From Sclerotinia nivalis (Eukaryota; Ascomycota; Leotiomycetes; Helotiales; Sclerotiniaceae), in contig JAPEIS010000010.1 of assembly GCA_029531795.1 (NCBI GenBank), positions 1,984,001 through 2,048,000 on the forward strand: 64,000 nucleotides of DNA. The letters run 5' to 3'. Within the stretch, counting starts at the first letter, position 1, and every line of letters begins with the position of its first letter. Shown here one piece after another: positions 22,701 to 33,066 of this stretch. Under the pieces are notes generated by a model. The model had not been told where the DNA came from. It made no database searches and was given only the letters and a program-made list of their open reading frames with translations. Position numbers and translations under genes: made by a program.

Positions 22701-24396
22701 CTGGCTTGGTAATATCTTTCCATGGCCGAATGGCAAGTTGTTCTTGACATATCTGAGCAACACTTTTTTGGCCAGTTTTGCCTCTCTCTTCTTCTAACGA
22801 TTTAGGTGAATCTTCATGAAGATCTTCGAAGTTTAATACCACATTACGCCATAGCTCGTAGTTTTCTCTGAGTTCATCTTCTTTCCATTGCTCTACCCAC
22901 TCTAAACAAGAAATGCAAGCACAGGAGCGACCCATGGCGTAACACTCCATACAAACGTCATACGTATCTTCCTCTCCAGTCTCTGCCGTGAGGATACATG
23001 ATTTGCATGTCAAGAAGCGGTTGAAGATATTGCATCTACAGTATGAGCAAGTGACGTTCGAGTCGTATGGTAGGTATTCCACGTTCCTTTCGGGGCGCGC
23101 GCGAGAGAATAGCTCACTGATTAACACTTCTGTGTAGAGTTTGAATAGGCGTTTGAAATCTTCCATGACCTGCCGGATTCGACTTCCAGGTCTCATCCAC
23201 ATTTTTGGTTCAACTGTATCTCGTGAAAGTAAGTGATAGTACTTGTCTAGAGTGTAGTAAATGATGGCCTTGTTCTTGTATTGCTCATCTCGACAAACAA
23301 GACGAGCACGTGGAAGTGCCTCGTGGATGGCAAGCTCAAGTGTATCGACGGTGGTTCGATTCCATGCAGCTTTCATCGTTCGTGTTCCACGATTCCAAAC
23401 CTGGTGGGGAGCAAGAGGTGGAATCAAAATGAGGTCTCCAGCCCTTTGCTCCGTCACCCAAACATTAAATGGGGCTTTTCTCCAGGCATTCAGTTGTGCA
23501 AAATGGTTTTCAACTTCTATATCGTGGCCAAGTTTGGAAATGAACCATTCTGATACCATTTCTCTTTCTTTAGACTCGGTCATAAACCAGATTGAGCTCC
23601 CAGGGATTTCTTCATCATTACCACCCGAAGTCTCAACCATAAGATTGTGTCCCAAACTTGCGCACATTTCTCTGTGAGCTGGAGTATAAGTACCTTCGTG
23701 TCCAATATAACACATCATATTCAAGGCTCGCATATCCTTTGGAAGACTGCTCATCAAGTCACCTGCAGGCGCAACCCCTTTTCCAAATCTCATCTGGCCG
23801 AATTCGTTGGGTTCGCGGATTGCTCCATCACCACCAGTACGCGACTCGATACAATCGTTTAAGTAGAAAAAAGCTTCAGGCAAAACGTCTTTCAAATTCT
23901 CTTCCCATTCAGTCGGACAGTCAATATCTTTTAAATACAGTCGTTGTCTTTTCGGGTCTCGGTAGGTTTGAGGGGTAAATTGATTCGCTAATTGGCCCAT
24001 CGAACGTAGGTAATGTCCCATAGTCATTTGAAGATCAATGCCAGTGGTAATATCTCGAACCTTTTGCACTAAAAGTAAAGTTAAGGTCAGAAATCGTACT
24101 ACTAAAAAAGGACCAGATCACTCACCTTGTCTACCGTAATTATCCTCTAGCCACTTCGCGGAAAATAACCAAGGTGGAATATATGAACCCCAACCTTCAA
24201 GAACCAGGGGTCGACCTTCTTGAATGACATATAGATACACTAATTGCTCCAGACTCTGTACAGTGTGTGCTTCCAAATCGGACTGAGGGAGTCTGCGAAC
24301 ATGATCGAAGCTTGGATTATCATCAACCAGAGCGTCGAGATCAATGTTAGGTGAAAGAGGCACAAATTGTGCTCTTGGATGTTGTTGCGAAGGCAT
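19783..24396 (-). CDS. JmjC-domain protein with zf-4CXXC_R1 zinc finger and AT-hooks
   Basis: Two exons, 24396-24126 and 24068-19783, joined in phase 1, give about 1518 residues. Residues 55-320 form a JmjC (cupin) domain. The iron-binding triad looks intact: H222-x-E224 in TPAHREMCAS and H312 in PLAPHQVWNRG. A Cys-rich cluster (CSYCRCN...CMECYAMGRSCACISC) spans about 426-480. A second, zf-4CXXC_R1-like, starts CHICCHHHWNWQSARCSTC at about 590. Two AT-hooks follow: KKRGRPSLA at about 1029 and KKRRGRPPKKA at about 1233. The C-terminal half is acidic, Ser-rich and disordered. The set suggests a nuclear, DNA-binding 2-oxoglutarate-dependent demethylase or chromatin regulator. The 4CXXC domain is best known from CDCA7, which acts with HELLS in DNA-methylation maintenance; any link here is inference. 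The annotated tail ends TRCS, but a +1 frame gives another RGRGRPP. Confidence 0.9.
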
Positions 24397-25337
24397 TGCG
24401 ACAAGCTGGGTTAAAACCCCAATGTACGTCGTAAAGACTACAGGATAGGCCTTACTATGAACGTAGCTAGAATTGCATAGTAGAATTTGTTCGGTATGCG
24501 GGATGTGGAATATGCGGGGATGGTAGAAGCTAAAATGTGATCGATATCAAAGTCGAGGCCGGTCGCGTTCGTATCAATAAATCAGATGTCGCAACCTTGA
24601 GAATGGAGAAAGTAGCTTTGATAATGTCTGAAAATCGCGGTACAAATTTTGTGTGAAGTAGGAAGCAATTCTCGAAAAGCCCCAAGAATGGTAGTGAGAG
24701 CTTTGTTTGTAATTCTGTGTGAATGGTTGTGAAGTGAATTAAATAATGTACTGTAGTTATCACGATCTGAAATTTATGAGGAGTGTAGACGCGAGGCACA
24801 GTACAAGTAACGCGCTAGTGGGCCATTCCACCAATCTCGGGTGCCTACTAGCCTAAATCCTTGTCAATTAATCTATCATTTTATTAGTCACAATTTTCTG
24901 GAGAAGAAAGACAAAAAAGAGGATGAGGATGAATTGAAGATCAGATATTGGGAATTGATATTGATTGTGTGGGGTAAGTTAATTCATTCAATTGCACAGA
25001 TTTTTTATTCACCAGCAATCAAGTTGTGCTATGTTGTGGGAATGAGAAGCAGCATTGCAGTTTTCATTCGAGTTCAGGGTATCAAGCGATATTCATAAAG
25101 CTCTACAATCACACATGAGAAAGAATCTAGCCAATTCATATCAAAAGGTGCAGATGTAATATAAAATGATGAACGTTATCATTGAATACCTGAGCCTCAG
25201 AGATGTACATAGTTGAAGATTGTCTATTTCAGTATGCTTTCACGAAAAGTTTGAGGCTCCTTTTTTGAGGATTGCAGAAAAAGCAGCAGGTTTCTATCAA
25301 ACTAACGAGAAATAGTGGTTATTGTCCATCTCATTCA
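24397..25337. other. Divergent promoter region of the JmjC and COQ2 genes
   Basis: 941 bp separates two divergent start codons. No gene is seen in it. Its open frames on both strands are short, AT-rich and lack any family signature. Confidence 0.55.
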
Positions 25338-26639
25338 ATGATGCCTAGATGTGGCATATTCAGCATGCCTGGAGGCTGCCGGAATACTCTTTTTCAAAAT
25401 ATTCCCTGCAGTCAGAGGCCCTCACTTAGAATACCCGTCAGTTTTTCAAAAATAACCACTTGCTCGTACGTCAGCAAAAAGGAAGCAAGCAACAGTGTCG
25501 GAGGCCGACAGGAAAGAAACTTTCACAGTATCAAAGCACGAGCCATTTCAACGACTTTGAGCGATGCAAAAGTCTCTAACATAGGTGATGATATGCCATC
25601 ACCTGTTCTTACACCTTATGTACCGCCAACTACTGGTCTTTTATCAAAACTTCCATCTTCTTGGGTACCATATGCCGAACTCATTAGACTAGACAAGCCA
25701 GCTGGAACATATTACCTTTTCTTCCCATGCCTCTTTTCAACTTTATTGGCGGCTCCATTGACTGTCCCCATGGTCTCACCACTTACCGTCGTGGGGACAT
25801 CTCTTTTATTCTTCGGCGGCGCTTTGATCATGCGTGGTGCAGGATGTACTATCAATGACCTCTGGGATCGAAACCTTGATCCAAATGTTACTCGAACCCG
25901 GTTACGTCCCATTGCACGAGGAACTGTCTCTCCATTCAAAGCCCTAGTCTTCACCGGAGGTCAACTTTTCGCTGGTCTTGCAATCCTTCTTCAATTTCCC
26001 TACCAATGCTTCTTCTATGCTACCCCGAGTTTACTTTTCGTGGCTGCGTATCCGCTTGCTAAACGTGTCACTCATTATCCGCAATTTGTCTTGGGGTTGA
26101 CGTTCTCCTGGGGAGCAATCATGGGATTTCCTGCTCTTGGAATTGATCTTCTCTCCAACAGTGCTGCTTTGACCGCAACTGGATTTCTATATGCGTCGAA
26201 TGTGGCATGGACAGTTTTATACGATATGATATATGCGCATATGGATATCAAAGATGATGCCAAAGCAGGAATCAAAAGTATCGCATTACGGCACGATGCT
26301 CAAACCAAACAAATCTTGACCGGGCTCGCCATAACTCAGATTGGGTTATTGGCAGCAGCCGGTGTTGCTGTTGGAGCAGGACCAGTCTTTTTTGTTGGTG
26401 GATGTGGAGGTGCTGCTGTCACTTTGGCTGCCATGATCAAGAAGGTTAACTTGAAGAGTGTGAAGAATTGTTGGTGGTGGTTTGTTAACGGATGTTTAAT
26501 AACTGGCGGTACGATTTCTGCCGGAATCGGAGGAGATTATCTTGTTCGATACGTACAGACGGCTGAGAACGAAGAGCCCGAGGTTGAAAATGAGCGAAGA
26601 AAGTCATCTTTTACTGTACTATATGAATACCTGTTTTGA
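25338..26639 (+). CDS. COQ2: 4-hydroxybenzoate polyprenyltransferase, mitochondrial (COQ2)
   Basis: A single exon encodes about 433 residues from ATG at 25338 (MMPRCGIF). The frame is open upstream but has no earlier ATG. The first about 100 residues are basic and Ser-rich with few acidic residues, as in a mitochondrial presequence. The UbiA-family core follows. WVPYAELIRLDKPAGTYYLF precedes the first Asp-rich motif INDLWDRNLD (NDxxDxxxD, with TRTRLRPIARG after it). The second motif is YDMIYAHMDIKDD. Both bind Mg-prenyl diphosphate. About eight hydrophobic helices fit an inner-membrane enzyme. It joins a polyprenyl chain to 4-hydroxybenzoate, the second step of ubiquinone synthesis. The tail after the last helix is charged and slightly longer than usual. 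Confidence 0.93.
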   Translation: MMPRCGIFSMPGGCRNTLFQNIPCSQRPSLRIPVSFSKITTCSYVSKKEASNSVGGRQERNFHSIKARAISTTLSDAKVSNIGDDMPSPVLTPYVPPTTGLLSKLPSSWVPYAELIRLDKPAGTYYLFFPCLFSTLLAAPLTVPMVSPLTVVGTSLLFFGGALIMRGAGCTINDLWDRNLDPNVTRTRLRPIARGTVSPFKALVFTGGQLFAGLAILLQFPYQCFFYATPSLLFVAAYPLAKRVTHYPQFVLGLTFSWGAIMGFPALGIDLLSNSAALTATGFLYASNVAWTVLYDMIYAHMDIKDDAKAGIKSIALRHDAQTKQILTGLAITQIGLLAAAGVAVGAGPVFFVGGCGGAAVTLAAMIKKVNLKSVKNCWWWFVNGCLITGGTISAGIGGDYLVRYVQTAENEEPEVENERRKSSFTVLYEYLF

Positions 26640-27217
26640 TATTCAAGGAGACTAAACCAGTATTATACGGGTATTTCAGGGGCTGGAACGATGGAAGGAG
26701 AGCCGAAAGTTATTCTAGGTACTATACTTAGTAGCTCCAATGGGTAATGGAAAGCTATTCCAGGGATACCTAATAGTTTCTATAGATAATATTAAGCTAT
26801 ATGTAATACTAGCAGCATTAAACAACATTTTCCCCTCCCCAAGCGTCACAATCCCCTTCACCTGTTTCATCCACAAAGCTAAAAAGCCATAAAACCAAGG
26901 ATCGTGGCTCGGCAACAAAAATTCCGGTCAATGATCATCTTGTAAGCTCTAAACTCCAGAAAACAAAACAAGGATCAAGTTTCTATGCAACCTCGAGTCG
27001 ACCTAATATCGCACCTACCTAGGTACTTAGTAAATTTCGCAAGTCCCATTTCCGATATCGTTCCAAGGGAAGAGGAAGAGCTGGGAGAGGGCTTTCCACA
27101 TGGGATTAATAATATTTAAATCTCTACTATGAATCCAGATCACTAGGAAAAACAAACAAACAAACATATAAAGATAAACATATACTCAAGTATTTATATT
27201 CAAAAGTCCACTTATTA

Positions 27218-27232
27218 CCCCCCCCCCCCCCC
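27218..27232. repeat. Homopolymer C15
   Basis: Fifteen consecutive C residues in noncoding DNA. Length may be unstable or a sequencing artefact. Confidence 0.85.
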
Positions 27233-27642
27233 ACCAAATCCTCCACGGAGCTCACGCATCAGCATCAGCCACCAACCAAGGTTCGCATAAGTGCCGAAAC
27301 ACCCCTAGACCTGTAGATGATTCCCACCCGCGCATCCGTTCTCCAGATCTACTACCCAGCCAATTAATACCCACGAAGCTTGGACAATTTTCTTGTTTTG
27401 TGATTTTTTCGGGTGATTTTTTTTATTGGAGAAGATGGATTGAGAGTACAAGGATGGTCTAGGCGTTTCGTTTCGAAAATGTTCCAAGTTTGTGAGCTTG
27501 GATGGAAGGAAAACGTCTCTTTGTTTCGGGATTATCGGTTGGAATGTATAGGTGAGGGTGAGGGGATGTTTGCAGAATATTAAATGGATTAGATACATGC
27601 TCAAGGAGAAGGATATTGTGAAGGTGACATTATTTACTGTAT

Positions 27643-27666
27643 GAGTAAGAGTAAGAGTAAGAGTAA
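27643..27666. repeat. Microsatellite (GAGTAA)4
   Basis: Four perfect hexanucleotide units in the same intergenic region. Confidence 0.85.
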
Positions 27667-27788
27667 AGAAATTGAAAAAGTAAACTTGATGTTAACTGAT
27701 ACTGCTGTTATTGCATTACTGTTACTCAAGCAGTCTATCGGGTCATACAAGGTTACTGTAATGAAATGTGACGCCACATAATGAGGGG

Positions 27789-27812
27789 CATTTCCATTTC
27801 CATTTCCATTTC
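27789..27812. repeat. Microsatellite (CATTTC)4
   Basis: Four perfect hexanucleotide units, about 650 bp upstream of the MARVEL-like gene. Confidence 0.85.
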
Positions 27813-28461
27813 CATGAAATCAACTGGAAATCAGATCATTGCATTCATACCTTTCTTTCAAGCTCAACATAACAAAAAAGGGAATCATCCCACCCAATAA
27901 CAAAGTTGGCATAATAAATAATATCCCTTCCTACAAAATAAATACTCAGAAAATCCTCATCTACCTATTATTATCTTCTTTGATATCTACCTATCATTTA
28001 TTATATCGAAATCAAACATATCAAATACAAATACCCCACGATCCCACCCGATCCTCCCATACAAGGACCATTCCACCTTTCCTTACCTTTCGTTGATGAA
28101 CATCACGCTGTACTCGATTCAGCAAAGCTTTCTTCAACCATCGTCATAATTACCCTAATTTTGCACCAGCGCACTGTGTCAAGGAACGAGACTCAGAAAG
28201 AAAGTAATTCAAACACTAATCCCTGGAGTCATCACGATCATCATCATCACACGAATCAGAGCTTTATAGCGTAGAGCTTACTCATACTTCTCATATACAT
28301 TTGGAACCCCTCTCTAGAATTTGGTTTCTTTTCTTTATACTACTACTTTCCATACAACTTTCCATATCAGCAACCAGACTGTGTTCAGATCAAACGCTCA
28401 CATTTATCAACATATACATGCATAATTCCTCCTCGAATAGAAACCACAACATCATATCAAA

Positions 28462-29014
28462 ATGCCTTCAATAGCACAAATCGGTTTGAGAAGTGCTCAA
28501 TTTATCACCGTGCTTCTTTCACTCGCCCTCATCGCCGCTGCAATAGATATCCAGCGTGCCAGCAAAGATAGCGTCAACTATGCCATGTTCACAGCTGTAT
28601 TCTCTATGATCGTCGTTCTTTACGGTTTAGTAGCTGCATTCGTAGAGTCGCTTGCACATCCCCTTGTTCTTGCCGTTATGGATGGCGCTGCCTTGGTTTT
28701 CAATCTCCTGGCTGGTATTATTCTAGCTGGCTATCTGCGCGTCCGCAGTTGCGGTAATAGAGTAAGTTTTCTTGGTAGAGGTGTATTGGTGGATATTATT
28801 ACTGATAATCATATAGCGTTATGTCAATACCAATCAATTAACGCAGGGCTTATCGGGTCGATGCCGTGAGCTTCAAGCTGCTACGGCGTTTTTCTGGTTC
28901 TCGTTCGCTTTGTTCACTGCGTCGCTCGCTGTGGATTTTATGAATAAGGGATCTAGTACAGGCATGCGTCGTCGTGGTGGCGCTCGTACTGGACCAACTA
29001 TGACCCAAGTCTAA
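28462..29014 (+). CDS. NCE102/MARVEL-like four-helix membrane protein
   Basis: Two exons, 28462-28761 and 28847-29014, give 155 residues. The intron (28762-28846) has a GTAAGT donor and an AACGCAG acceptor and is phase 0. Four hydrophobic segments are visible: about 15-28, 40-60, 68-92 and 113-132. The arrangement, with a short loop RVRSCGNRGLSGRCRELQAA before helix 4, is that of MARVEL-domain proteins related to yeast Nce102/Fhn1. Those act at the plasma membrane in eisosome/MCC domains and in sphingolipid sensing and unconventional export. The C-terminus is Arg/Gly-rich (GMRRRGGARTGPT) and probably cytosolic. It is slightly shorter than yeast Nce102. Assignment to the superfamily is good; the exact orthology is not proven. 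Confidence 0.75.
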
Positions 29015-29958
29015 GGGAAGAACTGGCAATCAATAGGTTAGTAGTTTCTCCTTCATCCTCCGTCTTGCGTCTCTGCAGCTCCGAGAACTTCATCTAACAA
29101 ACCTGCAAGACAGGATAATGAGTCTATCAATATCTCAAAGCAGATTCAGGCGAAAGTCCGCTATTCGCGGTTAGTAAAGATAGAGGGATTGGATATGAAG
29201 GGATTGCTCTTTGATGTTGGGTTCAAGAGTAAAAGCTTTGTAAATGATGTTTATATCTTTATGTTTATGACGTAGGGAGGGGCAGATGGATGTTTCCGAA
29301 GGATTTTTAATGTGTACAGTTAATAATGCCATACTTAATGAAGCAAATCTATTCAATGTTTTAATGTATTGGACAATATTCTATTGAAATGTGCATGTTC
29401 CGGAATTAACCTTGGGAGATTGCGAAGTTGGCTTCATAGAGACGTGGAAATGAAGGGGTAAGAGATCTATAGTTTGAATATAACTTTCAAATCAAAGACT
29501 GCTCTACTTTGTTCGATGTGCATTCATGGAAAACAACATTTTTTCGAAAAATGTGTAGATTTCGTATCCATATGTACCAAGTGAACTAAATCATGTACAT
29601 GTCCTGCTTGCACTCAAGCAATCCTTTCTATAAACAATATGCCCAGCTAACATATCAGATATTGGCAATGTACCTCTATATGCATCGTCTATAAACGCCG
29701 ATCCCAATGTCATAATAGCTGTGTCGGGATGCCCCTTTGATGATTTACCAAGAACTCTCTTCTGAATGAGACATCTGATTAATGAGAATTCTCCGCCTGA
29801 CTTCTCTAGTCCACAGGTCCTCATGCTCATGAGTCTCGTATTCACAAGTCCACTCGAATATTCCCCTCGAGTCTGCGATTTGCATTCGTGGATATCTTCT
29901 CTCGTATTTGCTTGCATCAGCCTCCCCGGCTTTAGATTCTCAAATCCCTAGGCTTTAC
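29015..29958 (-). other. Intergenic; one weak minus-strand ORF at 29591-29917
   Basis: The ORF at 29917-29591 starts with ATG 41 bp after the stop of the Mim2-like gene on the same strand and encodes 108 residues without known motifs (ends SDMLAGHIVYRKDCLSAS). It may be a small gene, an alternative 3' exon or chance. The remainder holds nothing recognisable. Confidence 0.3.
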
Positions 29959-30469
29959 TCATAATGAAGCTGCAGCTTCCACAGCTCCAGCTCCTTCAAA
30001 GGCTGGTTTACTGGTTATTTCGACGGTGACTGGATACTTCCACGTCATATATTTTGCCCAACCTATTCGCGGATACGGGGATTCATTAGCCAATGTCCTT
30101 GCATATATAATCTTTTCAAAAGGGAGATGATTCACATCTTATCTTGTCCCCTCTCGCAGAGCTCCAAAGAAAGCAAGAAAACAAAACAAAAAGCAGTAGC
30201 AAGAAGCAGGAGGACATACTCCAATAAGCAAATTTCCTTCCAAAGTATTTCCCAACCCATGGCACAATCACCATCGTAAGCATCATTTCCAACTGCTGCA
30301 AACTGGCTTCCCATTCCTTCTGTGCATCGGATTCTTCTCCCTCGTCTGAAGAGGCATAATCGGAGCTATCAATGGAGGAAGGCAAAGAATCTAATTCGTG
30401 GAGCTCATCGAGTTGATCTTGAGAATGGGAGGAGGCATGGAGATAGGAATCTGAGGCGGAGATGGACAT
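29959..30469 (-). CDS. Mim2-like mitochondrial outer-membrane import protein
   Basis: Two exons, 30469-30220 and 30062-29959, give 117 residues. The 157-nt intron (GTATGT...GAATAG) must be spliced: without it the helix runs into unrelated hydrophobic sequence, while with it the protein reads GRKFAYWSWAKYMTWKYP. The first 50 residues are acidic and Ser-rich (SSDEGEESDAQKEWEASLQQ). One amphipathic/hydrophobic helix follows (MMLTMVIVPWVGKYFGRK), then a short aromatic segment and an Ala-rich tail. This layout matches fungal Mim2, the small subunit of the MIM complex that inserts helical proteins into the mitochondrial outer membrane. The call rests on remembered family features, so it is moderate. 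The gene is head-to-head with eIF2-beta, with 437 bp between start codons. Confidence 0.6.
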
Positions 30470-30685
30470 TTTTGCTGGATGGTGGATGGATGGATATGGA
30501 AGTTGTAAAGGGTCTGTTAAGGTGCTAGAAGAAGCATAGAAAGAAAATGAAAATCGCTATCGCCGAAGAGGGATCTGGCGATCCATTGAGGGGCGAGAGG
30601 AGTCTTTGGGAGGGATATAAAATGCCTAGTTATATCATACTTGGAGCTCAAACTCGGCGCCGATTCCGTTAGCGCGTTCGATGGA

Positions 30686-30697
30686 GTCACGTGTGAC
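30686..30697. promoter_or_regulatory. CACGTG bHLH-type palindrome in a shared divergent promoter
   Basis: The 12-bp near-palindrome GTCACGTGTGAC sits in the 437-bp gap between the start codons of the Mim2-like and eIF2-beta genes. CACGTG (30688-30693) is the core of Cbf1/bHLH sites. Position roughly midway between the two start codons fits coordinated control; binding is inferred only from the motif. Confidence 0.45.
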
Positions 30698-30906
30698 GGC
30701 CTTTGATCCCCCTCTCTATGCCTAAATGATAAGGCTTCAACACGACTTTCAATGTTTGAGTCATCAAATTGGTAGCTGTGGGCAAGTTTCCAAAACTTTT
30801 GTTTCGAAGAAAGAACCACCATATCACTTTCCGAGTATAAAAACGAAGGAGCATACCCATAACATCACAGTCAGAACATAATTTTGAAATCTTCACCACC
30901 GCAATC

Positions 30907-32057
30907 ATGGCCGACGTAAGTTACGATTACTCCTTGGTTTTTCATTTACGAATCACTTTCACCCCACCTAAATCTTGCTTTGATTTAAGGCAAACAATTT
31001 CACGTTTCTAACACTGTATCAGGAGGTTGATGTCAAGCCGCGCAAATCTGTAGCTTTCAGCGACGGAACTACAATCGTAGACGAGAACGGAGAAGTCACA
31101 ATGAAGGAAGACGGGCACGACGATACCAAAGAGACGGCGCAGTCCCACTCACCTAGTACGCCGCCACTTTCCCAGGCTTTGGGCGCATTTACTGATCCTT
31201 TCCAAGGCAATGGCGATGAAGCGACCGCAAATAATGAAGATGATGGATTGGGCGATTTGTCGTTGATGAAGAAGAAGAAGAAGAAGAGCAAGAAGGTAGA
31301 GGAGGGTGAGGAGGGAGGTGATGAAGCTGCTGCGGATGGTGGTCTTGATCTCTCGACTATGGTGAGGAAGAAGAGCAGCAAGAAGCCCAAGGATAGCAAA
31401 GATGATTTCACAGCCCGACTCGCAGCCGCGAATCTTAACGATGATGGGGGGAAGGCTGCTGAGGAAGCCCCGGTTGATGAGGGCGATATGATGAAGGGTA
31501 CTGGTATCTGGGCACACGATGAGACGAAATTAATTCCTTACGGACAACTTCTCTCTCGATTCTTCACCCTGCTCGCACAAAAGAATCCCGATCACGCATC
31601 TTCCGGTTCAAAGAGTTATAAGATTCCTCCTCCACAATGTCTGCGTGAAGGAAACAAGAAGACTATCTTTGCCAACATCGCCGAGATTTGCAAGCGTATG
31701 AAGAGAACTGATGAACATGTTACTCAATATCTGTTCGCTGAATTGGGTACCAACGGTTCCGTTGATGGTAGCAGACGTTTGGTTATCAAGGGTCGCTTTC
31801 AACAGAAGCAAATTGAGAACGTTTTGAGGAAATATATCAGTACGTTTACATTCTTATTTTCAAAAGCTTTACTAACGTCATTTACAGTGGAGTATGTAAC
31901 GTGCAAGACTTGTCGATCTCCAGATACAGAATTGAACAAGGGAGAAAACAGATTGTTCTTCATCACTTGCAATTCTTGCGGTTCTAGGCGTTCAGTAACT
32001 GCTATCAAGACTGGATTTTCTGCACAAGTTGGCAAAAGAAGAAGGCAGCAAGGTTAA
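30907..32057 (+). CDS. SUI3: Translation initiation factor eIF2 subunit beta
   Basis: Three exons, 30907-30915, 31023-31839 and 31888-32057, give 331 residues. The first exon is only nine coding bases (M-A-D), followed by a 107-nt intron. The N-terminal half is charged, with lysine blocks (a run of seven Lys at about residue 85, and [10 protein letters not shown] at about 125) that in this family bind eIF5 and eIF2B. The core KFMKR-type region here includes [20 protein letters not shown] and [16 protein letters not shown]. The C2-C2 zinc ribbon is complete: [12 protein letters not shown], then [13 protein letters not shown]. It acts in the ternary complex delivering Met-tRNAi to the 40S subunit. 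Intron 2 (GTACGT...TTACAG, 48 nt) falls just before the zinc ribbon. Confidence 0.96.
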
Positions 32058-32424
32058 GAGGGTTCACTACATGTATCATAGCTCTACCTACTTTGACTAC
32101 CTAGCTAGCTATCTGAACGATTTGATGCAACATACTTCGATGTCAGAATTCAAATTTGATAATCAAATGATTTCTCATGTTCTAATTCAAATTTCCACAT
32201 TCGATTATTCAACATAGCTGATGTACTTTAACAAAGGATATATCATCACCACAGGGACTCTCTTCACCTAAAAGCACGGCTTCGACCAATCACACTCTCT
32301 CCCATTCATAGAGATGGTCACCTACATCCATGTGATAGGATCTGATGTAGTATAAATTAAATGCCTTTCGTCTTGACCTTCCTTTGTAATATGTATATGT
32401 ATATGTATTTGAATGCTACTGACT

Positions 32425-32493
32425 TTGGAATTGGAATTGGAATTGGAATTGGAATTGGAATTGGAATTGGAATTGGAATTGGAATTGGAATTG
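32425..32493. repeat. Microsatellite (TTGGAA)11.5
   Basis: Eleven and a half perfect hexanucleotide units, the longest simple repeat in the window, about 370 bp after the eIF2-beta stop codon. Confidence 0.95.
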
Positions 32494-33042
32494 CAGGGGG
32501 ATCATCTACCTGACTTGATCTGCTGAGTGGAGAGGAGATGCTGCATGGGGAGTAGATGCTGAGTGGAGAGTAGGTGCTGAATACCCTCGGTGCGTCGATC
32601 GTGGGATATCTGATTCGTAATGATGTGCGTGCCGCGATATGAAGTTAATATGAATGAATGGTGCCATGTTAATTGGTTTGATTGGTATAAGATAAACGTA
32701 CGCTTACAAGACGATATATCGCTGATATACTCGAGTAATTAGATTTTCATTATAGCTCCTGAGTTCTGATTATGCGGTCTTCATTCATCTAGATCTTTTT
32801 TGAATGAACGAATGGATGAATGGATAAATGAATCTCACAATTATATATATATTTTTATATGCAGATAGATATCATGAGCACAACTCAAAATCTTGACTTA
32901 ACTATGTTCTTAGAGGTAGCAGTTGGGTGGTTGGTTAGTGTACTGATGGTGAAGCTAGAGCTGGGGACAATGTAGAGAGGGCGGAGGGGAGGGGGCGGTT
33001 GTATATTATTGGATATGTTTTGGTTTTAGTTGTATTTTGATA

Positions 33043-33066
33043 ATGATGATGATGATGATGATGATG
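33043..33066. repeat. Microsatellite (ATG)8
   Basis: Eight perfect trinucleotide units. In the minus-strand open frame noted in this desert they would read as a His run. Confidence 0.9.

Larger units (their letters stand above)
26640..28461. other. Intergenic region with simple repeats only
   Basis: 1.8 kb without a gene. It contains a run of 15 C at 27218-27232, (GAGTAA)4 at 27643-27666 and (CATTTC)4 at 27789-27812. The C/T- and A-rich stretch from 28290 to 28455 is probably the 5' UTR of the next gene. Confidence 0.6.

Noticed and set aside
27218..27232. C15 run as a regulatory element
   Set aside because: A single homopolymer with no other signal; more likely slippage or sequencing noise.
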